From positions 124,001 to 188,000 of the forward strand of contig JAFEAQ010000011.1 in assembly GCA_018266295.1 (NCBI GenBank): 64,000 nucleotides of DNA, written 5' to 3'. Under the pieces are notes generated by a model, which was not told where the DNA came from, searched no databases, and was given only the letters and a program-made list of their open reading frames with translations. Within the stretch, counting starts at the first letter, position 1. Each line of letters starts with the position of its first letter. The stretch comes from Bdellovibrionales bacterium (lineage in GTDB: Bacteria; Bdellovibrionota; Bdellovibrionia; Bdellovibrionales; Bdellovibrionaceae). Shown one piece after another: positions 37,064 through 45,580 of this stretch. A program made the position numbers and the translations under genes.

Positions 37064-37903
37064 ATGCACATCATGCTCAAAAGCAAGACCACAGAACAAG
37101 TAGTGAATGCTTGGAAGTACGAGCGCTTTGGCTTTAAGTCCGATATTCTCGGGCAGGATCTCCATTGTGGTTTTCTCCGTAGAGAAGACAGCTCGTCACC
37201 GATTACAAAAACAATCTATATGCTCCACGGAGGCAACGCGGACGACACGCAGGCGGCACAGGCGGGCCTCCTTCCCCTCCTCACAGAGACACTTGCTCAG
37301 CGTTCTGTTCAAATTGTCTTTCCAAATATTGGAACAAGCTTTCTGCATCACCATCCCACGAATAAGAAAAAATCGTTCTCAGAATATTTTTTGAACGAGC
37401 TTGTTCCAGCAGCAGAAAAAGGGACATCGACCAATGAACGCCTCATCTGTGGCTGGTCGATGGGAGGCCAGGCGGCTTTGAACATGTTCGCGCGCCACTC
37501 GGAGCACTTTGCCGGCGTGGGTGCACACTTCCCAACCTTGATTCAATTCGATTATTTGAATCCAACCGATGGAGCAGCCTACGCCGCTCGCATGAAGGTG
37601 TCCGCGCCCATGATGGAAATCCTTATCGGCGAGTTCAAGAAGGAATTTACGGACCTCAAAGACTTCTATCGCCATTGCCCTCTGACTTTGGCGCGCGAGA
37701 AAGCATCCGCATGGAACGGTAAGAAAATCTATTTCGACGTCGGCAGTGAAGACGAGTTCGGACTCTCCGAAGGTGCTTTAGTTTTGCATGATATTCTAAA
37801 GGCGAAAAAGATCGAGCACTACTTCAAAAACATACCCCAAGGCAAACACGATGGGGCATTTATCTATACTCAAATTGCAAATCTATTAAATTACTTACTG
37901 TAG
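37064..37903 (+). CDS. alpha/beta-hydrolase, esterase type
   Basis: A 279-residue cytoplasmic hydrolase. An oxyanion HGG (MLHGGNADD) near residue 55 and the nucleophile elbow GWSMGGQAAL (Ser about 130) mark the family, which includes S-formylglutathione hydrolase-like and trehalose-mycolyl-type esterases. Asp in VGSEDEFGLSEG and His in GKHDGAFIY are the expected acid and base. No signal peptide. Substrate unknown. There is a second ATG at 37073; the ribosome site spacing does not decide between them. Confidence 0.85.
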   Translation: MHIMLKSKTTEQVVNAWKYERFGFKSDILGQDLHCGFLRREDSSSPITKTIYMLHGGNADDTQAAQAGLLPLLTETLAQRSVQIVFPNIGTSFLHHHPTNKKKSFSEYFLNELVPAAEKGTSTNERLICGWSMGGQAALNMFARHSEHFAGVGAHFPTLIQFDYLNPTDGAAYAARMKVSAPMMEILIGEFKKEFTDLKDFYRHCPLTLAREKASAWNGKKIYFDVGSEDEFGLSEGALVLHDILKAKKIEHYFKNIPQGKHDGAFIYTQIANLLNYLL

Positions 37904-37904
37904 G

Positions 37905-38870
37905 CTATGGCGTTGCCGCGAGGAGCTTACGAATCTTACGACGGCTTGAGAAGCCCGCCACAAATTCCCGCCAGCGCTCGCCACGAGTTTTTGCAAGCTT
38001 CACTAGATCAATATTCCAGCCTGTCACCAGTGTCCCCTGTTCTACGAATTGAATCACCACCGGAACGATGATTGCGGAAAGCAAATCAGAGGCGCAGCCC
38101 AGCTGCGAAGCTGAAATATTATTTTTGGTAAGAAGGTCTTCAACCAGCTTCAAAGAATGATTCGGCACAGCTGAAAGGGGAACGATCGACAGCAAAACCT
38201 TTAACGGATGCTGTGCGCTGCGGGCTCTTTCGTAAGTTCCGTTTAAAACCTCAAGCCCCATATTGCGGTAGTCATACGAGCGGCCCCATTGACGGAAGCC
38301 GATATCAAGTGCCGTCAATACCGGTTTACGCGCGGTATGAGCATGCTCATGCAACGTGAGCTTCATGGCAATACCCGAAGCCGACGTCACATCGATGGCG
38401 TCGATAATGAGGTCCGCCCATTCCACCGAGCTATCGATGTTTTCCAACGACACGCCTTCGCGATAAAATTTCACGTTGATATTTGGATTGATATTTTTAA
38501 GACATTCCGCGTGGAATTGCGCTTTGTTGTCGCCGATGTTTTCTTTGAAAGCATGCTGACGGTTTAAATTTGTCAGCTCATACTCACCATTATCTGCAAG
38601 AATGAAATTCTCGACCCCGATACGTGCAAGCGGCTCAATGCAAGCACCACCGGTTGAACCGCAACCCGCAACGAACACTTTCACCTGACGTAATTTCGTT
38701 TGCGTCTCAGGACTTATAAAGTGATGGTTTCTTGATGTCAGAGTTTTGTAATATTCTTCAGGATCCATTGGCCACAAACTTTGATCAGAAAAGATTTTTT
38801 TTACTGAACTCACGTCCGCCTCCATAGCACAACTATATACTACCGTATGTTTATAAAAGGCAACATCCAT
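37905..38870 (-). CDS. ThiF/MoeB/E1-like adenylyltransferase-family protein
   Basis: A 321-residue protein starting at an ATG preceded by GAGGAGGT at seven bases. The Rossmann loop VFVAGCGSTGGACIEPLARIGV, ILADNGEYELTNLNRQ and DLIIDAID (adenylate site) are those of E1/ThiF enzymes that activate the C-terminus of ubiquitin-like proteins. The catalytic cysteine and the zinc cysteines are not obvious, so it may be a non-canonical member. No ubiquitin-like partner, JAB protease or cysteine-desulfurase gene is nearby. It converges with the esterase gene with one base between stops. Confidence 0.78.
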   Translation of the reverse strand: MDVAFYKHTVVYSCAMEADVSSVKKIFSDQSLWPMDPEEYYKTLTSRNHHFISPETQTKLRQVKVFVAGCGSTGGACIEPLARIGVENFILADNGEYELTNLNRQHAFKENIGDNKAQFHAECLKNINPNINVKFYREGVSLENIDSSVEWADLIIDAIDVTSASGIAMKLTLHEHAHTARKPVLTALDIGFRQWGRSYDYRNMGLEVLNGTYERARSAQHPLKVLLSIVPLSAVPNHSLKLVEDLLTKNNISASQLGCASDLLSAIIVPVVIQFVEQGTLVTGWNIDLVKLAKTRGERWREFVAGFSSRRKIRKLLAATP

Positions 38871-39045
38871 AATTTTACCTCCTCGCCAAAGGCTGGACCT
38901 CCGCCTTAACGCAATACCGACCGTGAAGGGTCTCGATAGCGTCAGCATTAAATGTCATTCCTGCCATGACTGCCTCAATTTGAAACACTCTCCACCATTT
39001 TAAATTCGGGACAGCAGGCCTGTTGCTTGCAAGCCTTTAAGAATA

Positions 39046-41097
39046 ATGACATCAGCTAAAACCGCGTCCTTACTAATGCAATTAACCGCAGCCGTCCTGT
39101 TCCTGACTGGCCCGGCAAGCTACGCCGCTTCAGCGCCCCTGTGTAGTGATGTTTTCGTAAGTTCCCCGGCACTTCAGCTGAACAAGGACTACCTCCACTC
39201 TCGGCAGTGGGGCCTGAATCTGAAGGACGGCCTGAAGGGCTACGGAAGCTGGAAGACAGCCCTTTCAGCTTCGATGCCTAACGAAACTCGCTTGAAGGCC
39301 GTTCTGAGATTTCCATTAAAAAACTTGATCATTGCCCCCGGCCACAAGGTCTTGCGCGTTTCCGAACACAGGCCAGACCCAGCCTTGCCGGGATCCAAAA
39401 AAGTGCTTTTAAATGCGATCACGAATGAAACGAACGCCCTCTTGTTTTTAGATATTTGGGATGGCCATCACCGCATCCTATCCGCATTTCAAAATGGCAA
39501 GAAAGATCTCGCGGATCTTCAACGCGATGGTTTTGAGATTCAAGTTCTCATCAACGGGAAACCCGCCGACAGCGGCGACACCTGGAGGCATATTCTTCCA
39601 GCGGCGGCATCAAATCCCAGCTGGCTAGCAAAGATACTTTCCCAAGGCGCCAAGGACGTTGAGGTTTCAGGAGATCAATCGAACTACGCCATGGGCTCAA
39701 GAACAACTCTGGAGCAGCTTGCGAAAAACGAAGCCGAGGCCCGAAAACGAAAAATCGGAATTTATTTCGGCACTTTCGATCCGGTTCATGAAGGCCATGT
39801 ATCTGTCGCAAAAAGCGCGCTGACCGAGTTCGGTCTTGAAAAAGTCATTCTCGTCACAAATGCTCTTCCCGATCATAAGAAGCCGACGCCCCTGGGCTAT
39901 CGCCAGGCCATGGTTATTGAGCGCATAAAAAATGAAGCAGGAATCGAAACCGCCCTCTTTGACTCGCATTTCTATCTTTCAAAATTTGATAAAAGCGTTT
40001 TAATTGAAAAGATTCGCCAGGATCTTGGATCAAATAATATTTACCTCATTGATGGCGGTGACTCTTTTATTAAGCTCCTGAGTCTCAACCAGATTGAGCC
40101 GACCCCGGTCACGAACTATATCGTCAACGCCCGCGGCGAAGACATTCAAGTCCCGGAACATCTCAAAAAGAAAGTTCACGTTGCTACGACAAAAACAGAC
40201 AGTATGAGTTCTTCGGATGTGCGCGCTGAAATCGCCCAAGGTCAAACGCCGGACAGTACAAAAATGAAGCCCACACTGATAAAGATGATTCGCGAATGGG
40301 GACTTTACTCCTCTGGTGAGCAGCCTGCGACTTATAGCAGTGAGCAGCTTTATTCTTATTTAAAAGAAGCAAAGCCCTTAGCCGATTTGCAATTTAAAGG
40401 TGGCGAAGGTTCTGAAAAATACGGACTGACATATCACCATAACGATGTTTGGCAAATCCTGCTCAGTCGCGTGAAAGACATCGGTTACCAAGTGACTTTC
40501 TTCAAACCGGAAGGACCGATGGATCGCAGCTACGGAAACCGGATCGAGGCCGAAGAAGCGGCCTTCTTACTGAACCGCGCGCTGAACATGGATATCGTAC
40601 CGCCAACAAAGACCGTCGCTGGCTTTAGAGCCGGTGGTAAAGTCTTTGAAAAAGCCGCTCTTAGCTATGCCATTCCCAATGCCGAGCGTCTCCTGACACC
40701 CAAACATTTAGATAATTCTCTGGAACAGCAGCTCTTTTTTTCAGATGCGCGGATTTTAAATATTCTTATGCACAACACGGATGCCAACGATAGAAACTTC
40801 CTCATCGGCCGCCACTGGAAAACCGGAAAGTCTGCACCAGTGTTGATAGATTTCTCGCAATCCTTGAAAACCCACGCGACAATGTCTTTAAGTGCTTACC
40901 CCGTCGGCCACACCGGCGAAATCAAGGTTTTCCGCCGCAGCACCCTGGAAGCGCTTAAAAACCTGACGCCAGAAAAGATGAAATTGCTCTTAAGCCCTCT
41001 CTTAACCGATCAAGAGCTTCATGAAATGAATGAGCGCCGCGAAGGAGTTCTAAAATATATTGAGAACGCCGTCAAAACTCCCTCGACGCTTTACTAG
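39046..41097 (+). CDS. exported ParB-like/NadD-like nucleotidyltransferase/PI3-4-kinase-like three-domain protein
   Basis: A 683-residue protein that begins with a likely signal peptide (LMQLTAAVLFLTGPASYAAS, cut about 27-30). Domain 1 (about 80-175) ends in DGHHRILSAF, the ParB/sulfiredoxin-like nucleotide site. Domain 2 (about 235-425) is a NadD-like nucleotidyltransferase: IGIYFGTFDPVHEGH (TxxH and HxGH motifs) and SSSDVR (ISSTxIR equivalent). Domain 3 (about 440-670) resembles PI3/4-kinase-like kinases: TFFKPEG (Lys487), EAEEAA, LNMDIVPPT, then MHNTDANDRNFLI (Asp579, Asn584) and VLIDFSQSL (Asp602). All key residues are visible. ATP is lacking in the periplasm, so a target inside another cell is conceivable (inference). 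No ribosome site is seen before the ATG; a later ATG at 39076 also leaves the signal. Confidence 0.8.
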   Translation: MTSAKTASLLMQLTAAVLFLTGPASYAASAPLCSDVFVSSPALQLNKDYLHSRQWGLNLKDGLKGYGSWKTALSASMPNETRLKAVLRFPLKNLIIAPGHKVLRVSEHRPDPALPGSKKVLLNAITNETNALLFLDIWDGHHRILSAFQNGKKDLADLQRDGFEIQVLINGKPADSGDTWRHILPAAASNPSWLAKILSQGAKDVEVSGDQSNYAMGSRTTLEQLAKNEAEARKRKIGIYFGTFDPVHEGHVSVAKSALTEFGLEKVILVTNALPDHKKPTPLGYRQAMVIERIKNEAGIETALFDSHFYLSKFDKSVLIEKIRQDLGSNNIYLIDGGDSFIKLLSLNQIEPTPVTNYIVNARGEDIQVPEHLKKKVHVATTKTDSMSSSDVRAEIAQGQTPDSTKMKPTLIKMIREWGLYSSGEQPATYSSEQLYSYLKEAKPLADLQFKGGEGSEKYGLTYHHNDVWQILLSRVKDIGYQVTFFKPEGPMDRSYGNRIEAEEAAFLLNRALNMDIVPPTKTVAGFRAGGKVFEKAALSYAIPNAERLLTPKHLDNSLEQQLFFSDARILNILMHNTDANDRNFLIGRHWKTGKSAPVLIDFSQSLKTHATMSLSAYPVGHTGEIKVFRRSTLEALKNLTPEKMKLLLSPLLTDQELHEMNERREGVLKYIENAVKTPSTLY

Positions 41098-41125
41098 CTC
41101 CCTCTAAACACGCTAAAATACGAGA

Positions 41126-42865
41126 ATGTCCACGCCCCAGAAATACACTCTTCGCCCCTACCAAGCTGAAGCCGTGCAAGCGACTCTCCGCCATTTCCGC
41201 AATGAAAAATCTCCGGCAGTGATTGTCTTACCGACCGGAGCCGGGAAAAGCTTGGTCATTGCAGAGCTTGCGCGGATTGCAAAAGGCCGCGTGCTGGTCT
41301 TAGCGCACGTCAAAGAGCTGGTGGAACAAAATCACGCTAAATACATTTCTTTTGGTTTAGAAGCCGGCATTTTCTCTGCAGGTCTTAACCGCAAAGAGGT
41401 CAGCCAGAAAGTCATCTTCGGCAGCATTCAATCCATCGCACGAGCGCCGGAGGACTTCTTCGAGAATTTTTCTCTGCTGATTATTGATGAATGCCATCGT
41501 GTTTCTGCCGAAGGCGAGACTCAGTACTTTCAAGTGATTTCGAAACTGCAGAAGCTCAACCCCGAGTTATGCATTTTAGGGCTGACAGCGACTCCTTACC
41601 GTCTGGGACTGGGCTGGATTTATAATTACAATGTGCCTAAAAAAATCCAGCAGACGACGGAAGAACGGTTCTTTAAAAAATGCCTTTATGAGCTTTCGAT
41701 CCGTTACATGATCAAGAATCAATTCCTAACCCCACCGGTGAAGATTGATTCACCGGTGGCCTGTTATGACTTTTCGAGTTTAAAGCTCAATGGCACCCAC
41801 TATGTTCAAGCTCAGATCGAAGCTTTGCTGAAAGATCAAAAACGCATAACACCGTTGATTATTAAAAACATCATCGAGATGGCGAAAGACCGTGAAGGTG
41901 TCATGATTTTCACAAGCTCCGTCAATCATGCCATTGAAATCATGCAGAGTCTGCCGGCTTACGTTTCTGCGCTGGTGGTGGGCGATACCGACGATAAAGA
42001 GCGCGATGAGATTATCGAAGCTTTCAAGCAGAAGAAGCTTAAATACCTTGTCAATGTCTCGGTTCTGACAACCGGCTTTGATGCTCCTCATGTGGACGTG
42101 ATTGCGATCTTGCGCCCCACGGAGTCCGTCAGCCTTTATCAGCAAATTATCGGCCGCGGTCTTCGCTTAAGCCCTGGCAAATCGGATTGCTTGATTTTAG
42201 ATTACACCGGTCAGGGACATGACCTCTTTGCACCGGAAATCGATGATGACAAACCCTCCAGCGAGGCCGTGCGGGTTGAGGTGCCATGCCCGTCCTGCGG
42301 CGCTATTAATAATTTCTGGGGCCTCGTTGATAACGAAGGGCAAATCACCGAGCACTTTGGCCGAAAATGCCAAGGAGCCTTCGAAGATCCTCACTCGCGC
42401 GAAGTCGAGCCCTGTGGCTTTCGTTTCCGCTTCAAGCTCTGCGATCAATGCGGAGAAGAAAACGATATCGCCGCTCGCGCCTGCAACTCCTGCAAGCACA
42501 TCCTTGTCGATAACGATAAGAAGCTCAAAGAGGCCATGAGCCTCAAAGATGCCCATGTTATGCGAGTGGACTCAATGACCTTTAAAAAGGATCAGGACAA
42601 GCGCGGCACGCCACGCCTGGAAGTCCGTTATTACGATGCCGACGCCCAGTCGCTGCGCGAATATTTTTACTTAAATACCGCCGAAGAACGTCGGGCTTTT
42701 TATTTTAATTTTATTCGCATGCACAACCGGCTGCCCGAGAAACGTCTGCCGATTCAAAACATTGATGATGTACTCAAAATTCAGCAGCACTTTCGCCTGC
42801 CGATGTTCGTGATCGCGCGAAAACAGAAGCACTACTGGAACATCCGCGAAAAGATCTTCGAATAG
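41126..42865 (+). CDS. radD: RadD-type superfamily 2 DNA helicase
   Basis: A 579-residue SF2 helicase. Motif I is LPTGAGKS, motif II IIDECHR, motif III GLTATPYRLG and motif VI QIIGRGLRLSPGK. A zinc-binding region of about eight cysteines follows at residues 385-460 (PCPSCGAINN, CDQCGEENDIAARACNSC), which, with the overall length, matches RadD (YejH) of E. coli, a helicase that acts with RecA and SSB in recombination and repair. It lies 28 bases after the fusion gene on the same strand, so they may be cotranscribed. Confidence 0.9.
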   Translation: MSTPQKYTLRPYQAEAVQATLRHFRNEKSPAVIVLPTGAGKSLVIAELARIAKGRVLVLAHVKELVEQNHAKYISFGLEAGIFSAGLNRKEVSQKVIFGSIQSIARAPEDFFENFSLLIIDECHRVSAEGETQYFQVISKLQKLNPELCILGLTATPYRLGLGWIYNYNVPKKIQQTTEERFFKKCLYELSIRYMIKNQFLTPPVKIDSPVACYDFSSLKLNGTHYVQAQIEALLKDQKRITPLIIKNIIEMAKDREGVMIFTSSVNHAIEIMQSLPAYVSALVVGDTDDKERDEIIEAFKQKKLKYLVNVSVLTTGFDAPHVDVIAILRPTESVSLYQQIIGRGLRLSPGKSDCLILDYTGQGHDLFAPEIDDDKPSSEAVRVEVPCPSCGAINNFWGLVDNEGQITEHFGRKCQGAFEDPHSREVEPCGFRFRFKLCDQCGEENDIAARACNSCKHILVDNDKKLKEAMSLKDAHVMRVDSMTFKKDQDKRGTPRLEVRYYDADAQSLREYFYLNTAEERRAFYFNFIRMHNRLPEKRLPIQNIDDVLKIQQHFRLPMFVIARKQKHYWNIREKIFE

Positions 42866-42958
42866 TCTGGGAACAACCCGTCCTTAGACTGTAATTTATC
42901 ATTCGCAAATTTCAAAAATTGATTTGAGGCCGCAACGGGCGCCTACTGAAAGAAGCTT

Positions 42959-43414
42959 ATGAGAATCTTCTTTGGCGTTCTTATTTTTCTTTTCTCTTAC
43001 TCTGCTTTAGCGAGCGAGCCTCATCTCAGAAATTTTGTGACTGACTACTGTACAATGTTCCCGGAAGGCACTCCGCAAAAGCCCGATCTATGGAAACACT
43101 GCTGCTTTGAACATGATTTACGTTATTGGTTTGGTGGAGACTCGGCGGATTTGGATTTTGCCGATGAATCTTTGAGACAGTGCGTGAAAGATGTGGCCGG
43201 GAACTTCTGGGCGAATCTCATGTATAAGGGCGTGCGTGAGGGCCACAGCTCGCCGGTGAAGAATCAATATCACTGGAGCTGGGGCTGGGATCCTGAACGC
43301 ATGGACTCCCCTTTGAGCGAGGCCGAAAAGACCCTTATTCGTAAGGATCTTGGCAATCTCGGTTTAGATCCTGCCTACGTTCACGATTTTATCGGTAAAT
43401 ACCATCTCAATTAA
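42959..43414 (+). CDS. secreted phospholipase A2-like protein
   Basis: A 151-residue exported protein, signal peptide to about residue 19 (FLFSYSALAS). Residues 31-62 carry the PLA2 catalytic segment: KHCCFEHDLRYWFGGD with paired Cys48-Cys49 and the His52-Asp53 dyad. The calcium loop normally formed by glycines and Asp is replaced by a CTMFPEGTP stretch, so calcium use is not clear. PLA2 enzymes cut the sn-2 ester of phospholipids, making lysophospholipid and fatty acid. Predators may use it to attack prey membranes (inference). Confidence 0.78.
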   Translation: MRIFFGVLIFLFSYSALASEPHLRNFVTDYCTMFPEGTPQKPDLWKHCCFEHDLRYWFGGDSADLDFADESLRQCVKDVAGNFWANLMYKGVREGHSSPVKNQYHWSWGWDPERMDSPLSEAEKTLIRKDLGNLGLDPAYVHDFIGKYHLN

Positions 43415-43602
43415 CGTTTAAGCCTGCCCAGGTGCTTCGTCACGATTTGTTCAGTTTCAAACGCGACATCTTTAGGGGCTGTCACCGTGAGCTCTAAAAA
43501 CTCCACTTTGGTGACGACGGAGTCTCCGTACCACTTCACGATGTTGTGAAAGGCCATTTCGCGGTCCTCGCGGGTCTCGAACTCGTAGTTGCATACTTCC
43601 AT
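43411..43602 (-). CDS. small protein of unknown function
   Basis: A 63-residue protein starting MEVCNYEFETRED at an ATG with GAGGAGG six bases upstream; the in-frame longer version has no such site. Predicted fold is alpha/beta with charged residues, no cysteine cluster, no membrane segment. It overlaps the end of the PLA2-like gene by four bases on the other strand. No family is recognised. Confidence 0.65.
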   Translation of the reverse strand: MEVCNYEFETREDREMAFHNIVKWYGDSVVTKVEFLELTVTAPKDVAFETEQIVTKHLGRLKR

Positions 43603-43745
43603 AAACTCCTCCTCTAGACAGACCCATATCACCCCTCTTTGGGTTAATATAGTAAAAATAAAATTAACTTCTGTTTAGAGTTTTCATTCTACTATGGGAC
43701 TAAGAGTTTCTCACCATCTGAGGCTGAGTTGACGAAAACGTATTA

Positions 43746-44618
43746 CTAACGTTTAAGAAATTTTAAATAATCACCCAGGCGGCTTGTGACAACACCATCA
43801 AGACCGACGTTTTGCGCGGCCTGCAGCTCCGTCGGCGTTCCCAGCGTCCAGCCATAGAGCAGCTGATGCGGGTACTGATTACGTAATGCTTGGAGAGTTT
43901 CGCAATCTGCTTCGGCGAAGTTAAATGCAATCCCTTCATTGTCGAGGTAGCGCGACGGATTCTTCAAAGCCTCCGAAGCCTTGCCGATAATTTTGAGAAA
44001 AGTCATCTGACCGAGAGCTTTGTATTTAGGATCTGCTTTGGGATCAAGCCCCTTTGCCATTTTCCACAGCACGTTCTGCGCATCGATATCATTCACATAG
44101 ATCACGATTCGTTTTGGATCCGCAGTCAATAACTGATCGGCGAGCGCTTTCATATCGCCCGCCTTGATCACTGGTTTTACATCGAGTACGAGCCCCGCTT
44201 TCGCATTTTTAGCCATATCTAAAAGTTCTGCGAAGGAGTTGATTTTCTCATACCCCACGGAAGTTCCCTTGTAATGGCAGTTCTTGCGAAGAAAATCCCA
44301 TGTCGCCTCTTCGATTTTAACTTCTTTAGCTCCGCACGTGGTGACTCGGCCGGTTTGCTCATCGTGATGAATCATGAAAACGCCGTCTTTGGTTTTACGG
44401 ATGTCGGTTTCAACGTAATCCGCGTTACTGCGGAGGCCGCTTTGCAAAGCCTCGGAGCTGTTTTCGACAAAGCCCTGTTCGTCTCCGCGGTGGGCGACCA
44501 GAATCATCTTCTTGGCCGGGGCCGAGATTTTACACTGAGTGACTGGAGTTAACGGCTTTTGCGCAAAAGAGAATGAGAAAAGAAAGCTTGTTAAAATAAA
44601 GAGTGGGTATTTAAGCAC
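43746..44618 (-). CDS. secreted glycerophosphodiester phosphodiesterase
   Basis: A 290-residue exported GDPD. Signal peptide to about residue 19 (LTSFLFSFSFA). The catalytic HRG motif is VAHRGDEQGFVENS, followed by DYVETDIRKTKDGVFMIHHDE; Glu, Asp and His of the TIM-barrel metal site are present, as is GLVLDVKP. The enzyme splits glycerophosphodiesters from phospholipid breakdown to glycerol-3-phosphate and an alcohol. The start is GTG preceded by GGAGG. It lies 150 bases from a PLA2-like gene and would complete lipid breakdown. Confidence 0.93.
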   Translation of the reverse strand: MLKYPLFILTSFLFSFSFAQKPLTPVTQCKISAPAKKMILVAHRGDEQGFVENSSEALQSGLRSNADYVETDIRKTKDGVFMIHHDEQTGRVTTCGAKEVKIEEATWDFLRKNCHYKGTSVGYEKINSFAELLDMAKNAKAGLVLDVKPVIKAGDMKALADQLLTADPKRIVIYVNDIDAQNVLWKMAKGLDPKADPKYKALGQMTFLKIIGKASEALKNPSRYLDNEGIAFNFAEADCETLQALRNQYPHQLLYGWTLGTPTELQAAQNVGLDGVVTSRLGDYLKFLKR

Positions 44619-44661
44619 CTAAAACCTCCAATGTCTTAGATAAAGAATCCCGGGCGATAAC

Positions 44662-44737
44662 TGGTGACCTCACCCCGAGTTGAACGGGGATCTGTCGTTT
44701 AGGAAACGAAAGCTCTATCCACTTGAGCTATGAGGTC
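44662..44737 (-). tRNA. tRNA-Arg (anticodon CCT)
   Basis: Read on the minus strand: acceptor GACCTCA/TGAGGTC, D-arm GCTC...GAGC, anticodon loop TTCCTAA with anticodon CCT (reads AGG), a short variable loop and T-arm CCCCG/CGGGG. Discriminator A and CCA are encoded. The anticodon stem has one mismatch at its outer pair. Confidence 0.95.
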
Positions 44738-44849
44738 ACACTGTCCCATTTTTAAAATTGCCCAAGGTTCTTGTCAATACCGACTGCGACGGTTACCCTC
44801 AAATCACCTTCAGGAGTCCCTGTTTTAACGACATTCGATGGGAGAATGC

Positions 44850-45494
44850 ATGAGCCGTCTGCGTGTAGAGAGTTTTTCATTGTCTTTGGATGGGTATGGA
44901 GCGGGTTTACATCAAGACCTCAATAATCCGCTGGGCCTCAATGGTAAAATGGTCCATGAATGGTTTTTCCCAACACTCACGTTTAAAAAAATGATCGGTC
45001 AGCCAGGTGGTACGACCGGTGTTGATAACCAATTTGCCTCACGTGGCTTTGACGGCATTGGCGCAAACATCATGGGCCGCAATATGTTCGGTCCCGTGCG
45101 CGGACCATGGCAGGACGAAGAGTGGAAAGGCTGGTGGGGACCCAATCCTCCTTACCACTCACCAGTTTTTGTTCTCACCCACCATGCGCGCAGATCGATT
45201 GAAATGGAAGGCGGCACTGTCTTCCACTTTGTCACGGATGGAATTGAGTCGGCGCTGAAGCAAGCGCAAAAGGCAGCGGGCGGAAAAGATATTCGATTGA
45301 ACGGTGGCGTGTCGACGATCCGGCAATACCTCTCTAAGGGCCTCGTCGATTTCATGCACCTCGCAGTTTCTCCGAAGGTACTTGGCTCGGGAGAAAACCT
45401 TTTTGCCGGGCTTGACCTTGTGAAGCTGGGCTACTCGGTCAAAGAAAGTGTTCATGGAGAAAATGCGACTCACGTCATCTTTGAAAAGTCCTAA
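44850..45494 (+). CDS. RibD C-terminal/dihydrofolate reductase-family protein
   Basis: A 214-residue reductase-like protein. Start chosen at 44850 because GGGAG lies before it. The DHFR-like fold is indicated by LSLDGYGAG near the start, IGANIMGRNMFGP, VFVLTHHARR and the closing pattern IRLNGGVSTIRQYLSKGLVD...SPKVLGSGENLF, typical of RibD_C proteins. Such enzymes reduce pyrimidine or pterin intermediates with NADPH; the exact substrate is unknown. A strong terminator follows. Confidence 0.85.
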   Translation: MSRLRVESFSLSLDGYGAGLHQDLNNPLGLNGKMVHEWFFPTLTFKKMIGQPGGTTGVDNQFASRGFDGIGANIMGRNMFGPVRGPWQDEEWKGWWGPNPPYHSPVFVLTHHARRSIEMEGGTVFHFVTDGIESALKQAQKAAGGKDIRLNGGVSTIRQYLSKGLVDFMHLAVSPKVLGSGENLFAGLDLVKLGYSVKESVHGENATHVIFEKS

Positions 45495-45523
45495 TCTTCC
45501 GCTTGCGTAATAGAGTTTAAAAA

Positions 45524-45560
45524 CAAAAAAGCCACTGACTTTGAATCAGTGGCTTTTTTA
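45524..45560. terminator. bidirectional terminator
   Basis: AAAAAAGCCACTGA-CTTTGAA-TCAGTGGCTTTTTT: 8-bp stem with A/T runs on both sides. It serves both convergent genes, the reductase gene and the secreted protein gene at 45581-47149. Confidence 0.92.
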
Positions 45561-45580
45561 CTATGCTCTTTGTCTCTTAA

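Noticed and set aside
43603-43632. Longer start of the small gene at 43411
   Set aside because: The internal ATG has a near-perfect GAGGAGG site; the extension would cover that site.
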